A DNA stretch of 64,000 nucleotides from DATEPR01 sp036273855 (GCA_036273855.1 DASUGU010000141.1:1-64000); one strand, 5' to 3'. Positions 1-9,186 are shown, numbered from the stretch's first letter. The notes: generated from the sequence alone by a model not told the origin. A program made the numbers and translations.

Positions 1-201
1 GAGGGCATGACGACCCGCTGCACCTTCAATTCTGAACTCGTCATAGACGCTGGAAGATAATCCGTCCACAACAGCCACACGGGAGGCTCACCACCACGAT
101 CGTGTACATCGTGGACACTCACCCAAAGTGGTTAGATAACGTCGGAAATGTAGGTGTAGTACCGCACCGCTGCCCCTCGTCGCCGATATCGCCTCCGCAG
201 A
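1..201. other. left-edge intergenic sequence
   Basis: No gene can be supported here. On the + strand the first 60 bases read open to a TAA at 58-60 and could be the last 19 codons of a gene lying to the left, but nothing recognisable is encoded. The rest is less GC-rich than its surroundings and lies beyond the 3' end of the ABC exporter operon. Confidence 0.3.
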
Positions 202-1947
202 TTAGCCGCGCCGGTCGAATCGGACCTCATCGATGTTCAGGGCGGTGTCCTGGACGACGCGGCCGCCGGCCAGCACGAGCACCCGGTCGGCGATCCGGAT
301 CGTGGACAGGCGGTGGGCGATGACCAGGGCGGTGCGTCCGCGCAGCACCGCGCGCATCGCGTCGTGCACCGCCCGCTCGCCGGGGATGTCGATGGCGGAC
401 ACCGCTTCGTCCAGCACGATGACGGACGGGTCCACCAGGAAGACCCGGGCCAGTGCGATCAGTTGCCGCTGGCCCGCCGAGAAACGGCCACCACGATCGC
501 CGACGTCGGTCCGGTAACCGTCGCTGAGCGTCGAGATGAACCGGTCGGCCCCTGTGGCCTCGGCGGCGTGCCGGATCTGCTCGGGTGTGGCGTCGGGGCG
601 GGCCAGTGCGATGTTGTCCGCGACCGTGCCGGAGAACAGGAAGTTCTCCTGGGGCACCAGGACAACGCTGCCGCGCAGCTCGGCAGAGGCGATCGACCGG
701 AGGTCGACGCCGTCGAGCAGCACCCGGCCGCCGGTCGGATCGTGGAACCGGGCCAGCAGCTTGGCCAGCGTCGACTTCCCACCGCCGGACGGCCCGACGA
801 GTGCGACGGTCTGCCCGGCGGGAATGTCGAGGTCGAACCCGGAGAACACCTCGCGGCCGTCACGGTAGGCGAACGCGACGTCCTGGCAGCGCACCCCGCG
901 CCCCACGGAACGCCGTGCGGGCAACACGGTGGGATTGGTCGGTTCGGCGACCGTCGGCTCGATCGCCAGCAGCACGGCGATCTTCTGCAGCGAGGCCACC
1001 GCCGACTGGTAGGCGTCCAGCACGCCGCCGAGCCGCAACGGCTTGTCGTAGAGGTCCCGCAGGTACAGCACCACGCCCGCGTAGCCGCCCAGCGGGAGCG
1101 TGCCCGACGCGACCCGGTAACCGCCCCACAGCACCAGACCCGCGATGGCGACGTTGGCGACGAGCCGGGACGACGTGACATAGCGCGCCATCTCCACACC
1201 GGCCTGCCGGTTCTCCTTCTGGTGACGCCGGTTGAGCAGGCCGAACCGGTCGTCGTTGGCTCGCTCGCGCCGGTATGCCTGGACGGTTCGGATGCCGGCG
1301 AACGTCTCGCTCATGTCACCCGCCGCCGTCGCGGCAACCGTGGAGCGCCGCTGGTAGACCGGGAGGGAGCGGGTCCGGAACGACCGCATGGTCCAGTAGA
1401 TCGGCACCAGCGCGGCAAGCACGGCGACGCCGAGCCGCCAGTCGAGCACGAGCACGACCGTCGAGATGTAGACCAGGGACACGGCCGCCGTGACGATCTG
1501 GTCGATCCCGCTCTCGAACAGCTCACGTACGGCTTCGACGTCGCCGGACGCCCGGGACGCCAGCGTGCCGGACGCGTGGGCTTCATGGAACTCCACGCTC
1601 TGCGCCTGGATGTGGGCGAACAGGCGTGACCGGAGCCTACTGAGCACGTCCTGTCCGACCTCGACGGACAGCCGGATGAACCGGTTCTGCAACAGGCCCG
1701 CCGCCAGCATGCAGCATCCGTAGGCGACGACCACCGCGACCAGGGGCACCACGTCGTGCCGGCGGAGCGCCGGAATCGCCCGATCGATGGCGACGGCGAC
1801 CAGCACCGGCCCGGCCAGCGCGGCCGCCTGCTGGAGCAGGACGACCGCGACGGCGAGCGACAACCGGCGGACGTCCGGCCCCAGCACCGAGCGCAGCAGC
1901 CGCCGGGCCGCGCCCCGGGGCGCCGGTGCCTCCAGCGGATCGGTCAC
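202..1947 (-). CDS. ABC exporter half-transporter (TMD-NBD), catalytic-site subunit
   Basis: A 581-aa type IV (MsbA/LmrA-like) ABC half-transporter: six-helix membrane domain over residues ~20-310 followed by an ATPase domain. Walker A (GPSGGGKST) is near residue 384, a degenerate signature (FSAGQRQ instead of LSGGQ) near 488, Walker B with the catalytic glutamate (VIVLDE) near 505, and an H-loop (AHRLST) near 545. The GTG start overlaps the stop of the upstream half-transporter (GTGA), so the two are translationally coupled and very probably form a heterodimer. Motifs show that this subunit supplies the intact Walker A/B of the consensus ATP site, while its own signature helps form the degenerate site. 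Substrate unknown; efflux of a drug, lipid or peptide is likely. Confidence 0.93.
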   Translation of the reverse strand: MTDPLEAPAPRGAARRLLRSVLGPDVRRLSLAVAVVLLQQAAALAGPVLVAVAIDRAIPALRRHDVVPLVAVVVAYGCCMLAAGLLQNRFIRLSVEVGQDVLSRLRSRLFAHIQAQSVEFHEAHASGTLASRASGDVEAVRELFESGIDQIVTAAVSLVYISTVVLVLDWRLGVAVLAALVPIYWTMRSFRTRSLPVYQRRSTVAATAAGDMSETFAGIRTVQAYRRERANDDRFGLLNRRHQKENRQAGVEMARYVTSSRLVANVAIAGLVLWGGYRVASGTLPLGGYAGVVLYLRDLYDKPLRLGGVLDAYQSAVASLQKIAVLLAIEPTVAEPTNPTVLPARRSVGRGVRCQDVAFAYRDGREVFSGFDLDIPAGQTVALVGPSGGGKSTLAKLLARFHDPTGGRVLLDGVDLRSIASAELRGSVVLVPQENFLFSGTVADNIALARPDATPEQIRHAAEATGADRFISTLSDGYRTDVGDRGGRFSAGQRQLIALARVFLVDPSVIVLDEAVSAIDIPGERAVHDAMRAVLRGRTALVIAHRLSTIRIADRVLVLAGGRVVQDTALNIDEVRFDRRG

Positions 1948-3683
1948 GCCGTAGCGTCGATCGGTGTCATCAGCGCCGCGTACTCGGGACTGGTCCGCAG
2001 GAGTTCCTCGTGGCTGCCCAGGGCGATGATCCGGCCCTCGGCCAGCACCGCTACCCGATCGGCGAGTCGTACGGTCGACGGCCGGTGGGCGATCACCAGC
2101 GCGGTGGTCGTGGCCAGCACGTCGCGGAGCGCGTCCTGGATCCGGGCCTCGGTGTGCACGTCCAATGCGGACAGTGGATCGTCCAGCACGACCACCCTGG
2201 GGCGGCGGATCACCAGCCGTGCCAAGGCGATCCGCTGCCGCTGACCGCCGGACAGCGACATCCCGTTCTCCCTGACCCGAGTGTGGACGCCGTCGGGCAG
2301 CCCGCGCACGAACCCGTCGGCGTGTGCCGTCCGCAGGGCGCTGTCCAGCCGTGCGTCGTCGGCGTCCAGGCCCATCCGGACGTTGTCCGCGACCGTTCCG
2401 GAGAACAGGACCGGTTCGTCGAACGCGACGGCCACCTCGGATCGGAGCTGGGCGCGAGGCATGGTGGCGATGTCGACGCCATCCAGCAGGATGCGGCCCT
2501 CGACCGGGTCGTGCAGCCGAGGGATCAGGGCCGCCAGCGTGGTCTTGCCGCTGCCGGTGGCGCCGACGACGGCTAGTGTTTCGCCGGGCGCGATCCGCAG
2601 ACTCACGTCGCGCAGGGCCGGCGGGTCGGTGTCGGAGTAACGGAAACTGACGCCCTCGAAGACGACCTCGGCCGGACCCGAGGAACCGGTCACCTGCCCG
2701 GCATCGGTGACGGCCGGCTGGTCGAGCACCTCGAAGAACCGATCCGCGGCAGCCGCCGCGTCGTGGCAGTCGGCGAGCATCGGCCCGGCCTGCTCGACGG
2801 CCGGACTCAGTGCGGCCACGGTTCCCAAGAATGCCAACAGTGTTCCGATGGACAGGCTCCCGTTGACCACCTCGACGACGCCGAGCGCCAGCGCGATCGC
2901 CGCCGCGAGCCCGGGCAGCGCGGTGATGAGCGCGGACATGCCACCGAGCAGGTGAGCCTTGTGCACCTCGGCGTCGCGCAACATCCGCACCTGGGCGCGG
3001 AACCGGGCGACCCGGTCGTCACTCCGGCGGAATCCTTTGATGACCCGGATGCCGGTCACCGACTCCAGGACCGCCGTGGTCAGGTCGCCGGACAGGTCCT
3101 GTGCCCGGCGGGTCGCCAGCGCGTACTCGGACCGGAATCGGTAGGACAGGGCGACAAGGACGGGAACGGGCGCGAGAACGATGACGGCGAGCAGCCACTG
3201 CTCGGCGAGCAGGACGGCCGCGCCGACGCCGAAGGTCGCCGCGAACACCGGCAGGAAGGTGAGCGGTTCGGCCACGAACTGGTGCAGGACCTGGAGATCG
3301 ACGGTGCCCCTGGCGAGCAGTTGCCCGTCTGCCCAGGCGTCGTGGAACGCGATCGGCAGCCGCTGCGCGTGCTGGTGCAGGTCGGCGCGCATCCGTGCCT
3401 CGATCTCGGCCAGCGGCGCGGCCACCAGTGAGCGCCGGATGCCGAAGATCGCGGCCTCGGCGACGCCGAGCAGAACCAGCGCCAGCCCGCCCAGGGCGAT
3501 TTCGGAGGGCCTGCGGTGCGCGACCGGGCCGTCGACGAGCCACCGGAGAACCTGGGGCATGGCCAGCGCGAGGATCGAGGCCAGGCCGGCGAGTGCGGTC
3601 GCCGTGCGGAGTCGCCGGCGGTGGGGCAACAGGTACGGCCGGAGTCGCGTGAGCGAGCGTCCGGCCCGCACCGAGGTCAGCAT
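1944..3683 (-). CDS. ABC exporter half-transporter (TMD-NBD), degenerate-site subunit
   Basis: A 579-aa ABC half-transporter and first gene of the two-gene exporter operon. Membrane domain over residues ~20-310; Walker A (GATGSGKTT) near 374, intact signature LSGGQRQ near 478, Walker B ending VVVLDD near 497, where the catalytic glutamate is replaced by aspartate, and H-loop AHRPST near 530. A canonical LSGGQ here plus a weakened Walker B is the mirror image of the downstream subunit, as expected of heterodimeric exporters with one consensus and one degenerate ATP site (TM287/288, BmrCD type). I chose the ATG at 3683 because homology-like sequence begins there. An in-frame ATG at 3725 would add 14 basic residues. 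The frame stays open far upstream, but that part is antisense to the neighbouring gene. Confidence 0.9.
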   Translation of the reverse strand: MLTSVRAGRSLTRLRPYLLPHRRRLRTATALAGLASILALAMPQVLRWLVDGPVAHRRPSEIALGGLALVLLGVAEAAIFGIRRSLVAAPLAEIEARMRADLHQHAQRLPIAFHDAWADGQLLARGTVDLQVLHQFVAEPLTFLPVFAATFGVGAAVLLAEQWLLAVIVLAPVPVLVALSYRFRSEYALATRRAQDLSGDLTTAVLESVTGIRVIKGFRRSDDRVARFRAQVRMLRDAEVHKAHLLGGMSALITALPGLAAAIALALGVVEVVNGSLSIGTLLAFLGTVAALSPAVEQAGPMLADCHDAAAAADRFFEVLDQPAVTDAGQVTGSSGPAEVVFEGVSFRYSDTDPPALRDVSLRIAPGETLAVVGATGSGKTTLAALIPRLHDPVEGRILLDGVDIATMPRAQLRSEVAVAFDEPVLFSGTVADNVRMGLDADDARLDSALRTAHADGFVRGLPDGVHTRVRENGMSLSGGQRQRIALARLVIRRPRVVVLDDPLSALDVHTEARIQDALRDVLATTTALVIAHRPSTVRLADRVAVLAEGRIIALGSHEELLRTSPEYAALMTPIDATA

Positions 3684-3755
3684 CCCGCGCAGCCTCGCAG
3701 CACGGCTGCGCCGGCGCGAGCGCATTACCGGTACCGGGGATGGCAGCATGCGTGC

Positions 3756-4342
3756 ATGTTCGACGAGCTCGACCCCGAGTCGGCCCGCGCCGCCACCCGG
3801 CAACTCGCAGCCGGAACGGTCACGCCCGAGCTCATCGAATTCCTCGGCGCGGTGGCGGAAGCGGCGTTGGTCGACCCGGCCCTGCGACAGGCGGTCCGGG
3901 AGTCCTACCCCGTGGTGGCCGGCTTCCTCTCGCACGCCGACCGTTCGGTGCGGAAGAAGGCGGTCGACGCGGCGGTGTCTCACGTCAAGACGCTGACCGA
4001 CCAACGCCCCGCTCTCGCCGCGCGCCTGCACGCGTGGGCGAACGACCCGTCCGAAGAACGGGCCTTCTGGGTGCGCCAACTCAGCGAACTCGACGACGAC
4101 ACGGAGCGGTACCTCACCGACCCGACGTGGAGGTGCGCATCTGCGCCGCGCTGGCACCCAACCTCGCGGACAACGCCACAGCGACCGACATCATCGTCGC
4201 CGCGCTGGACCGCGACGTCGTCAACCCGGAGCATGGTCGCGAACCCCAGGATCTGGAACAACGAGGTCGGCAACTCGCCGCAGGTGTTCCGCCAAGCCGG
4301 GCTCCCGTTCGATCGGGCAGCCCGCGCTGGGCACTGACCTGA
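3756..4342 (+). pseudogene. frameshifted HEAT-repeat-like gene
   Basis: From ATG 3756 the frame encodes a helical, HEAT-like protein for about 120 residues (MFDELDPESARAATRQL...). Around 4111-4125 the sense shifts to the next frame: the text 'YLTDP' would run directly into 'DVEVRICAALAPNLA', a classic HEAT-repeat pattern, if one base (C or G) were added at the short C/G run. After about residue 155 neither frame looks convincing, so the 3' part may also be eroded. The gene is divergent from the ABC exporter with almost no spacing. Seen: one single-base deletion. Inferred: either true decay or an under-called homopolymer in the assembly; three similar deletions occur in the AraC gene at 13617-14465. 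Confidence 0.6.
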
Positions 4343-4350
4343 TCTCAGCG

Positions 4351-5553
4351 TCAGAGAACCGTCACCAACGTGCCGTACGGGTCCATCTGCCACACCTGCT
4401 TGGCGTTGGACACGGGCAGTTCGACGCAGCCGTTGCTCTGCGGGAAGCCGTAGGACGGCCGGACGAAACCGTGCACCGCGTCGCCGCCGTTGAAGTACGC
4501 CACCCACGGAATGCCCGGGTCGACGTACTTCGTGCCGTCGACGTTGGTGCCCGACATCGTGGTGGACGCGAACCGCGAGTACACCGGGAACGTGCCCGCC
4601 TGCGTGTCGGCGCCGGGCACGCCGGTGTTGGACAGCGTGCGGTAGATGACCTTGCCGTCGCGGTAGACGGTGAGCGTCTCGGGCCTGCTCTTGCTGGCCA
4701 CCAGGTAGTCGTACGGGTGGCTGGCGGTCTTGCGGGCCGCGATGGCCGCGACCAGGTCGTGCCACACCGTCGGGCCGGCGATGCCGTCCATGGTCAGGTG
4801 GTGGTCGGACTGGAACGCCATGATGGCGCCCTGGTCCATCACCGTCTGGTGGCCGGGCTTCCAGAGCGCGCTGAGCGTCGCCGGGACGTGCGACCAGCTC
4901 CACTGCATCGTGCCGGGTTCGGGCGAGGTGCGCACGGCGTCCACCGAGGTGGCCTCCTCGGCCAGGGTGGACGTGATGCCGCGCGGCAGTGGTGTCGTCG
5001 GGTTGACGTACAGCGGCAGGTACTTCAGCTCGGCGAGCATCTGCTCCAGGCGAACCTGGTTGCCGTCCTGGACGATGAACCGGATCGTGGTGGGCTTCGT
5101 GGCCGTGGGCACGGTGACCGTCTCGGTGCCGAACGGCAGCCAACCACCCGATGGGGTGAACGTCATCGCGGCGCCGTGCCGGGTCCAGGTGCCGGCGACG
5201 GCCGGGCTCAACGTGGGCGTCGGCGGCGCCTTGGTCAGCGGCGCGGTGTAGGTGACGGTGAGGGCGGCGTCCACGGCGACCTTGGTGGCACCGCCCGCCG
5301 GGCTGATCGACGCGACCGCGAGCGGCGCGGCGGCGGGCTTCGCGCTGGGTGCGGCCGGCCGCGGCGAGGCCTGCGACGGCTGGGCGTGGGACACCGCTTT
5401 GGCTTGTGGCGCAGCCTGATCACTCGTACCGGACGCGTGGACCACAACCGTGCCCACCACGGCGACGAGCGCGACGGCGACCACGACGCCGAGCACGATC
5501 ATCACGACCTTGGTCCGCTTGCTGGACGGCTTCGGCTGCGCAGGTGCGGTCAT
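4351..5553 (-). CDS. L,D-transpeptidase, membrane-anchored (YkuD)
   Basis: A 400-aa cell-wall cross-linking enzyme. A basic N-terminus and one hydrophobic segment (residues ~15-38) anchor it outside the membrane. Then come a Pro/Ala-rich linker, an Ig-like beta domain, a peptidoglycan-binding-like helical region (with 'FQSDHHLTMDGIAGP' near 230) and a C-terminal YkuD catalytic domain. The HGF...SNGC motif places the catalytic His near residue 362 and Cys near 376. The family forms 3-3 cross-links between mycobacterial/actinomycete stem peptides. The ATG at 5553 is preferred over an in-frame GTG seven codons upstream because a purine-rich GAGAAGTGG sits just before it. It stands alone, ending nine bases from the HEAT-like remnant, which is convergent. 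Confidence 0.92.
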   Translation of the reverse strand: MTAPAQPKPSSKRTKVVMIVLGVVVAVALVAVVGTVVVHASGTSDQAAPQAKAVSHAQPSQASPRPAAPSAKPAAAPLAVASISPAGGATKVAVDAALTVTYTAPLTKAPPTPTLSPAVAGTWTRHGAAMTFTPSGGWLPFGTETVTVPTATKPTTIRFIVQDGNQVRLEQMLAELKYLPLYVNPTTPLPRGITSTLAEEATSVDAVRTSPEPGTMQWSWSHVPATLSALWKPGHQTVMDQGAIMAFQSDHHLTMDGIAGPTVWHDLVAAIAARKTASHPYDYLVASKSRPETLTVYRDGKVIYRTLSNTGVPGADTQAGTFPVYSRFASTTMSGTNVDGTKYVDPGIPWVAYFNGGDAVHGFVRPSYGFPQSNGCVELPVSNAKQVWQMDPYGTLVTVL

Positions 5554-5870
5554 CGCGTCATCGCCACTTCTCACGTGGATTTTCGTCCGGGTGATCAGCG
5601 TATCGGAGGCCGATGTGGCCGTTGTGTGGGAACCGGGTGATCACTCAGGCGACCTCGGTGCCCGGGCCGATTCGGGCGGGACGTACGATCACGGGGCGTC
5701 AAACAGCCGGCGCCTCGATCCGTCCGCATCGATCCGCACATCGCGGTAAGGAGCGTCGAGGCGATTAGCCAGGCGATGCACCGAGGGCCGTTGGCCGCTC
5801 GGCTACCCAGACCAGCCCGGCAGGCACGTCCGAGGCCGTTTCCCGGCCGCCGAGCGATCCGGACGCGCCC
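5554..5870. other. divergent intergenic region between the transpeptidase and GAF-ANTAR genes
   Basis: About 315 bases separating two divergent starts, so it must carry promoters for both. I see no convincing gene, strong -35/-10 pair or long palindrome. The short motif GGTGATCA near 5637 recalls GTGATCA near 5590, but the copies are too short to call an operator. Confidence 0.4.
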
Positions 5871-6668
5871 ATGACCGGCCCCGACCAGCACAGCAGTCCT
5901 TCCGGCAGACCGGATCCCCTGTCTCGGCTGGACGACACCACGACCGCCGTCGCGGGGTTGCGCGACCTCGCCACCACGGCGGAACCACTGGACCAGGTGC
6001 TGGCGCGCCTGGCCGCCACGGCGGCGTACGCGATCCCGGACGCCGACGCGGTCACCATCACCCTGCTCAACGGCGACAAGCCACGCACGGCCGCCACGAC
6101 CGACGACCAGGCAGGCGACATCGACCAGAGCCAGTTCCTCGCGGGTCGCGGCCCCAGCCTGCACGCGGCGCAGAGCGGGCAACCGGTGCGCTCGGTCGTG
6201 GCCGAGGACCGGACCCGGTGGCCCGAGTTCACCGAGGCGGCCGAGGCGGCCGGGGTGCGGACCTACCTCGCCGTACCGCTGCTGCTGGACGACGACGGCG
6301 ACGGCATGGACGGACTGGACGGCGACGGCATGGAAGAACTCGTGGGTTCGCTCAACGTCTACAGCCGCACCGCCACCGCGTTCGACCCGTTCGACGAACG
6401 GCTGATGGCGTTGTTCACCACGGCCGCGGCCCACGCCGTCACCAACGCCCACCGCTGGCGGCGGTCCAGGGACACGATCACCAACCTGCAGCGGGCACTC
6501 ACCTCGCGCGCCGAGATCGACCAGGCCAAGGGTGCGTTGATGGCGATCCACGGGGTCAGCGCCGACAGTGCGTTCGGCGAGTTGGTACGACACTCGCAGC
6601 ACCAGAACATCAAGCTCCAGGACATCGCCCGCCGGCTGCTGGCGTCGCTGCGCGGGGGCCGGCACTGA
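5871..6668 (+). CDS. GAF and ANTAR domain transcription antitermination regulator
   Basis: A 265-aa protein with an N-terminal GAF sensor domain (residues ~35-190; typical 'GRGPSLHA' and 'RSVVAEDRTRWPEF' segments) and a C-terminal ANTAR domain (~200-262) with the conserved 'EIDQAKGALMA' helix and alanine/aromatic pattern. ANTAR domains bind two-hexaloop RNA to prevent termination; in actinobacteria most GAF-ANTAR proteins have no known target. An acidic insert (DDDGDGMDGLDGDGMEE, ~142-158) interrupts the GAF domain between two beta strands and is unusual; its DNA is a short tandem repeat. Monocistronic. Two further GAF-ANTAR genes lie at 52790-54575. Confidence 0.88.
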   Translation: MTGPDQHSSPSGRPDPLSRLDDTTTAVAGLRDLATTAEPLDQVLARLAATAAYAIPDADAVTITLLNGDKPRTAATTDDQAGDIDQSQFLAGRGPSLHAAQSGQPVRSVVAEDRTRWPEFTEAAEAAGVRTYLAVPLLLDDDGDGMDGLDGDGMEELVGSLNVYSRTATAFDPFDERLMALFTTAAAHAVTNAHRWRRSRDTITNLQRALTSRAEIDQAKGALMAIHGVSADSAFGELVRHSQHQNIKLQDIARRLLASLRGGRH

Positions 6669-6677
6669 ACGCCGGGA

Positions 6678-6908
6678 TCACATGCTCTGCGCGGCGTGAC
6701 CGCACGGGAAGACGATCGCGGCGGCGATGGCGTGACAGGCCGGGCAGACGGTGAGCGGCCGTTCCCGGCGGCCCCAGAAGGGATGGGTCGCCCCGCACAG
6801 CGCGGTGATGTGCTCGCCCGGCCGCGGGCTCGGATTGCACAGCGGGCAGTAGGCGTGGGCGGCCCGTTCGACGCTCGTGGACTCCGTCTTCTCGTGCTCC
6901 GAGAGCAT
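6678..6908 (-). CDS. small cysteine-rich putative zinc-binding protein
   Basis: A 76-aa protein with two CxxC pairs (CPLC near residue 21, CPAC near 54), an additional Cys in LCGATHPF, and a C-terminal CGH, an arrangement expected to bind zinc. It starts at ATG 6908, just downstream of the ArsR-type gene on the same strand (23-base gap), so the two probably share a transcript. No enzymatic domain fits in this length. I do not recognise a named family; comparable short zinc-ribbon proteins are common in actinomycetes. Convergent with the GAF-ANTAR gene. Confidence 0.7.
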   Translation of the reverse strand: MLSEHEKTESTSVERAAHAYCPLCNPSPRPGEHITALCGATHPFWGRRERPLTVCPACHAIAAAIVFPCGHAAQSM

Positions 6909-6931
6909 CTGATCCTCCCCGGTCGTCGGCG

Positions 6932-7699
6932 TCAGGGTTGTCCGTCCAATGGGATACCCAGTCGGGCGGCCAGTTCTCGTCTGCCCAGGTCGGTGACGGT
7001 CACCGCCCGGTCGCCGCGCCTGCGCGTGATCCAGCCTTCGTCCTCGGCGTGGTGCAGCAGCACCGCGCCCAGCCGGCCGCCGAGATGGTGGCGTTGCTCG
7101 CTCCAGTCCAGGCAGCAGCGCAGCAGCGGCCGCCTGCTCCGGTCGGCAGGCGGAGCGATGCCCAGGGCGTCCAGCACGGCGGGCAGGCCGGGTCCCGGCC
7201 GGTAGGGGTGGTCGGCCAGCATGGCGGACAGCGGATCGGCCGGCCTGCGCCGGGTGTCGGCGATCCCGTCCGCGGCCACGAGGGCCTGCCGGTCCACCAG
7301 CGCCTGGGTGATCGCGCAGCCGAGCCGGCCGGCCAGGTGGTCGTAACACGTTCTGGCGTTGCGCAGTGCGGCCGCCCGGGTGTTCTCGCGCAGCGATCGG
7401 ATCGGCCGTGCGGGTGCCATGCCGGCCAGTGCTTCGAGCAGGCCGGCCACCCGGTCGGAGGCCAGCCGGTAGTACCGGTGGCGTCCGGACTTCTCTCCGG
7501 TGATCAGCCCACCGGCCACGAGCCGCTTCAACTGGGAACTGGCCGCCTGCGGCGACACGCCCGCCTCGCCGGCCAGGACACTCGCCGGCAGCGACCGTCC
7601 GTCGGCCAGCGCCAGCAGCACGCGTGCCCTGGTCGGGTCGGCGAACAGGCCCGCGACGGCGGCGATGTCGGCGTCGCCACCGAATGTGGTGCCGTCCAT
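6932..7699 (-). CDS. ArsR-family winged-helix repressor of the adjacent efflux gene
   Basis: A 255-aa regulator. Residues ~10-90 form an ArsR-type winged helix ('LFADPTRARVLLALADG', 'QAASSQLKRLVAGGLI', 'SGRHRYYRLA'). The remainder is a longer C-terminal domain with 'CYDHLAGRLG' and 'CCLDWSEQRHHLGG' segments, typical of the larger ArsR/YczG-like regulators. The start is set to ATG 7699: an earlier in-frame start (7729) would lie inside the palindromic operator at 7716-7747. It is divergent from an MFS drug exporter. The operator between them makes it the likely repressor of both genes, released by a small-molecule ligand. Confidence 0.88.
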   Translation of the reverse strand: MDGTTFGGDADIAAVAGLFADPTRARVLLALADGRSLPASVLAGEAGVSPQAASSQLKRLVAGGLITGEKSGRHRYYRLASDRVAGLLEALAGMAPARPIRSLRENTRAAALRNARTCYDHLAGRLGCAITQALVDRQALVAADGIADTRRRPADPLSAMLADHPYRPGPGLPAVLDALGIAPPADRSRRPLLRCCLDWSEQRHHLGGRLGAVLLHHAEDEGWITRRRGDRAVTVTDLGRRELAARLGIPLDGQP

Positions 7700-7715
7700 G
7701 TCTCCATCATGCGAC

Positions 7716-7747
7716 GGGAACACTTCCACGGTGATGGAAGCGTTCCC
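7716..7747. promoter_or_regulatory. 32-bp palindromic operator between ArsR-type and MFS genes
   Basis: The arms GGGAACACTTCCA (7716-7728) and TGGAAGCGTTCCC (7735-7747) are inverted repeats with a single mismatched pair and a 6-base centre. The site sits 17 bases from both start codons (7699 on the - strand, 7765 on the + strand), the expected place for an autoregulating ArsR/MFS switch. Symmetry and position are seen; ArsR binding is inferred. Confidence 0.8.
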
Positions 7748-7764
7748 GGGGCACCCTGGAGATC

Positions 7765-9126
7765 ATGACTCGGACGGACACCACCGCCACGTCCCGCGGA
7801 CTCGTGCTGACCGTCATGTGCACCGGCTACTTCCTCGTGTTGCTGGACGTCACCGTGGTCAACGTCGCCCTGCCGACGATCGGCACCGGGCTGGGCGCCG
7901 GTGTGGCCGGCCTCCAGTGGGTGGTGGACGGCTACGCGCTGGCGTTGGCGGCATTGTTGCTGGCCGGCGGAACGGTCGGCGACCGGTGGGGCCACAAGCG
8001 GGTGGTGCTGGTCGGGATGCTGGTCTTCGGGGTGGCTTCGCTGGGCTGCGCGGTGGCCCCCGTGACCGGCGTGCTGATCGCGGCGCGGGCGGTGCAGGGG
8101 ATCGGCGCGGCCCTGCTGCTACCCGGCACCCTGGCCATCGTCAGCCGCGCCTACCCCGGACCGGGCGAGCAGGCCAGGGCGATCGGTGTCTGGGCCGGAA
8201 TCGGCAGCGTGGCCCTGCCGGCGGGACCGCTGCTGGGCGGCCTGCTGGTGGACGGGCCGGGCTGGCGGTGGGTGTTCGCGATCAACGTGCCCATCGTGGT
8301 GATCGCCGGTCTGGTGACCCTGCGCCGGGTGAACGACGACGCCGGGCACTCCGAACGGCGCCTGGACTCGCCGGGCACCGTCCTCGTGGTGATCGGGTTG
8401 GCCGCCGCGACGTTCACCATCATCCAGGCAGGTCACGCCGGGCTCGGTACCACTGTGGTGGCCGGTGCCGTCGTCGCGGTGGCCGCGTTCTGCGGTCTGG
8501 TGGCGGCCGAGCGGCGGGTCGCCGAACCGTTGCTGCCGCCCGATGTGTTCCGCCGCCCGGCGTTCGTGGCGGCGAACGCCGTGGCCGGCTGCATGAACCT
8601 GGGCACCCTCGGCCTGTTGTTCCTGCTCACGCTGTATCTGCAGACCGTGCAGCACCGGCCGGCCCTGCTGGCCGGACTGGCCGTGTTGCCGCTGTTCCTG
8701 CCGTTGAGCCTGCTCGCGCCCTTCGCGGGCCGGCTGACCGGTCGGGTCGGAGCGAAACCGGTGATGATCACCGGGCTGGTGGTGGCCGCCGTCGGGGTCG
8801 GCCTACTGTCCACATGGGAGGCACATAGTGCCTACCTGGCCCTGCTACCGGCCATGTTGTGCTGGGGCATCGGGCTCGGCCTGCTCACACCGGCCGTGGT
8901 GGCCGCGTCGATCGCCGCCGCGCCGGGCGACCGGTCCGGACTGGCGTCCGGCATGAACAACACCGCCCGGCAGGCCGGCGGCGCGATCGGCATCGCCGCC
9001 TACGGCGCCATCGCGGGACAACCGGACAGCGGCCACTTCGTCACCGGGCTGCACGTCACCGGGCTGGGCACCGCCGCCCTGTTCGCGGCGGCCGCCCTCG
9101 CCACGGTGGCACTAGTCCCTCGGTAG
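7765..9126 (+). CDS. MFS drug efflux transporter (DHA2/EmrB-QacA type)
   Basis: A 453-aa proton-coupled exporter with about 14 hydrophobic helices. The DHA2 hallmarks are present: motif 'LDVTVVNVALPTI' in helix 1, 'GDRWGHKRV' (motif A) after helix 2, and motif C-like 'GIGAALLLPG' near residue 115. A GGAG ribosome-binding site lies just before ATG 7765. The gene is divergent from the ArsR-type gene with a shared palindromic operator, so export of the repressor's inducer is the natural model. Substrate cannot be told from sequence. Confidence 0.92.
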   Translation: MTRTDTTATSRGLVLTVMCTGYFLVLLDVTVVNVALPTIGTGLGAGVAGLQWVVDGYALALAALLLAGGTVGDRWGHKRVVLVGMLVFGVASLGCAVAPVTGVLIAARAVQGIGAALLLPGTLAIVSRAYPGPGEQARAIGVWAGIGSVALPAGPLLGGLLVDGPGWRWVFAINVPIVVIAGLVTLRRVNDDAGHSERRLDSPGTVLVVIGLAAATFTIIQAGHAGLGTTVVAGAVVAVAAFCGLVAAERRVAEPLLPPDVFRRPAFVAANAVAGCMNLGTLGLLFLLTLYLQTVQHRPALLAGLAVLPLFLPLSLLAPFAGRLTGRVGAKPVMITGLVVAAVGVGLLSTWEAHSAYLALLPAMLCWGIGLGLLTPAVVAASIAAAPGDRSGLASGMNNTARQAGGAIGIAAYGAIAGQPDSGHFVTGLHVTGLGTAALFAAAALATVALVPR

Positions 9127-9186
9127 GGTTTTCCGGCCGGCTCGGCGGGGTAGTTCTCCGTGCGCCGTGAGAAAGGGCGGATCACG

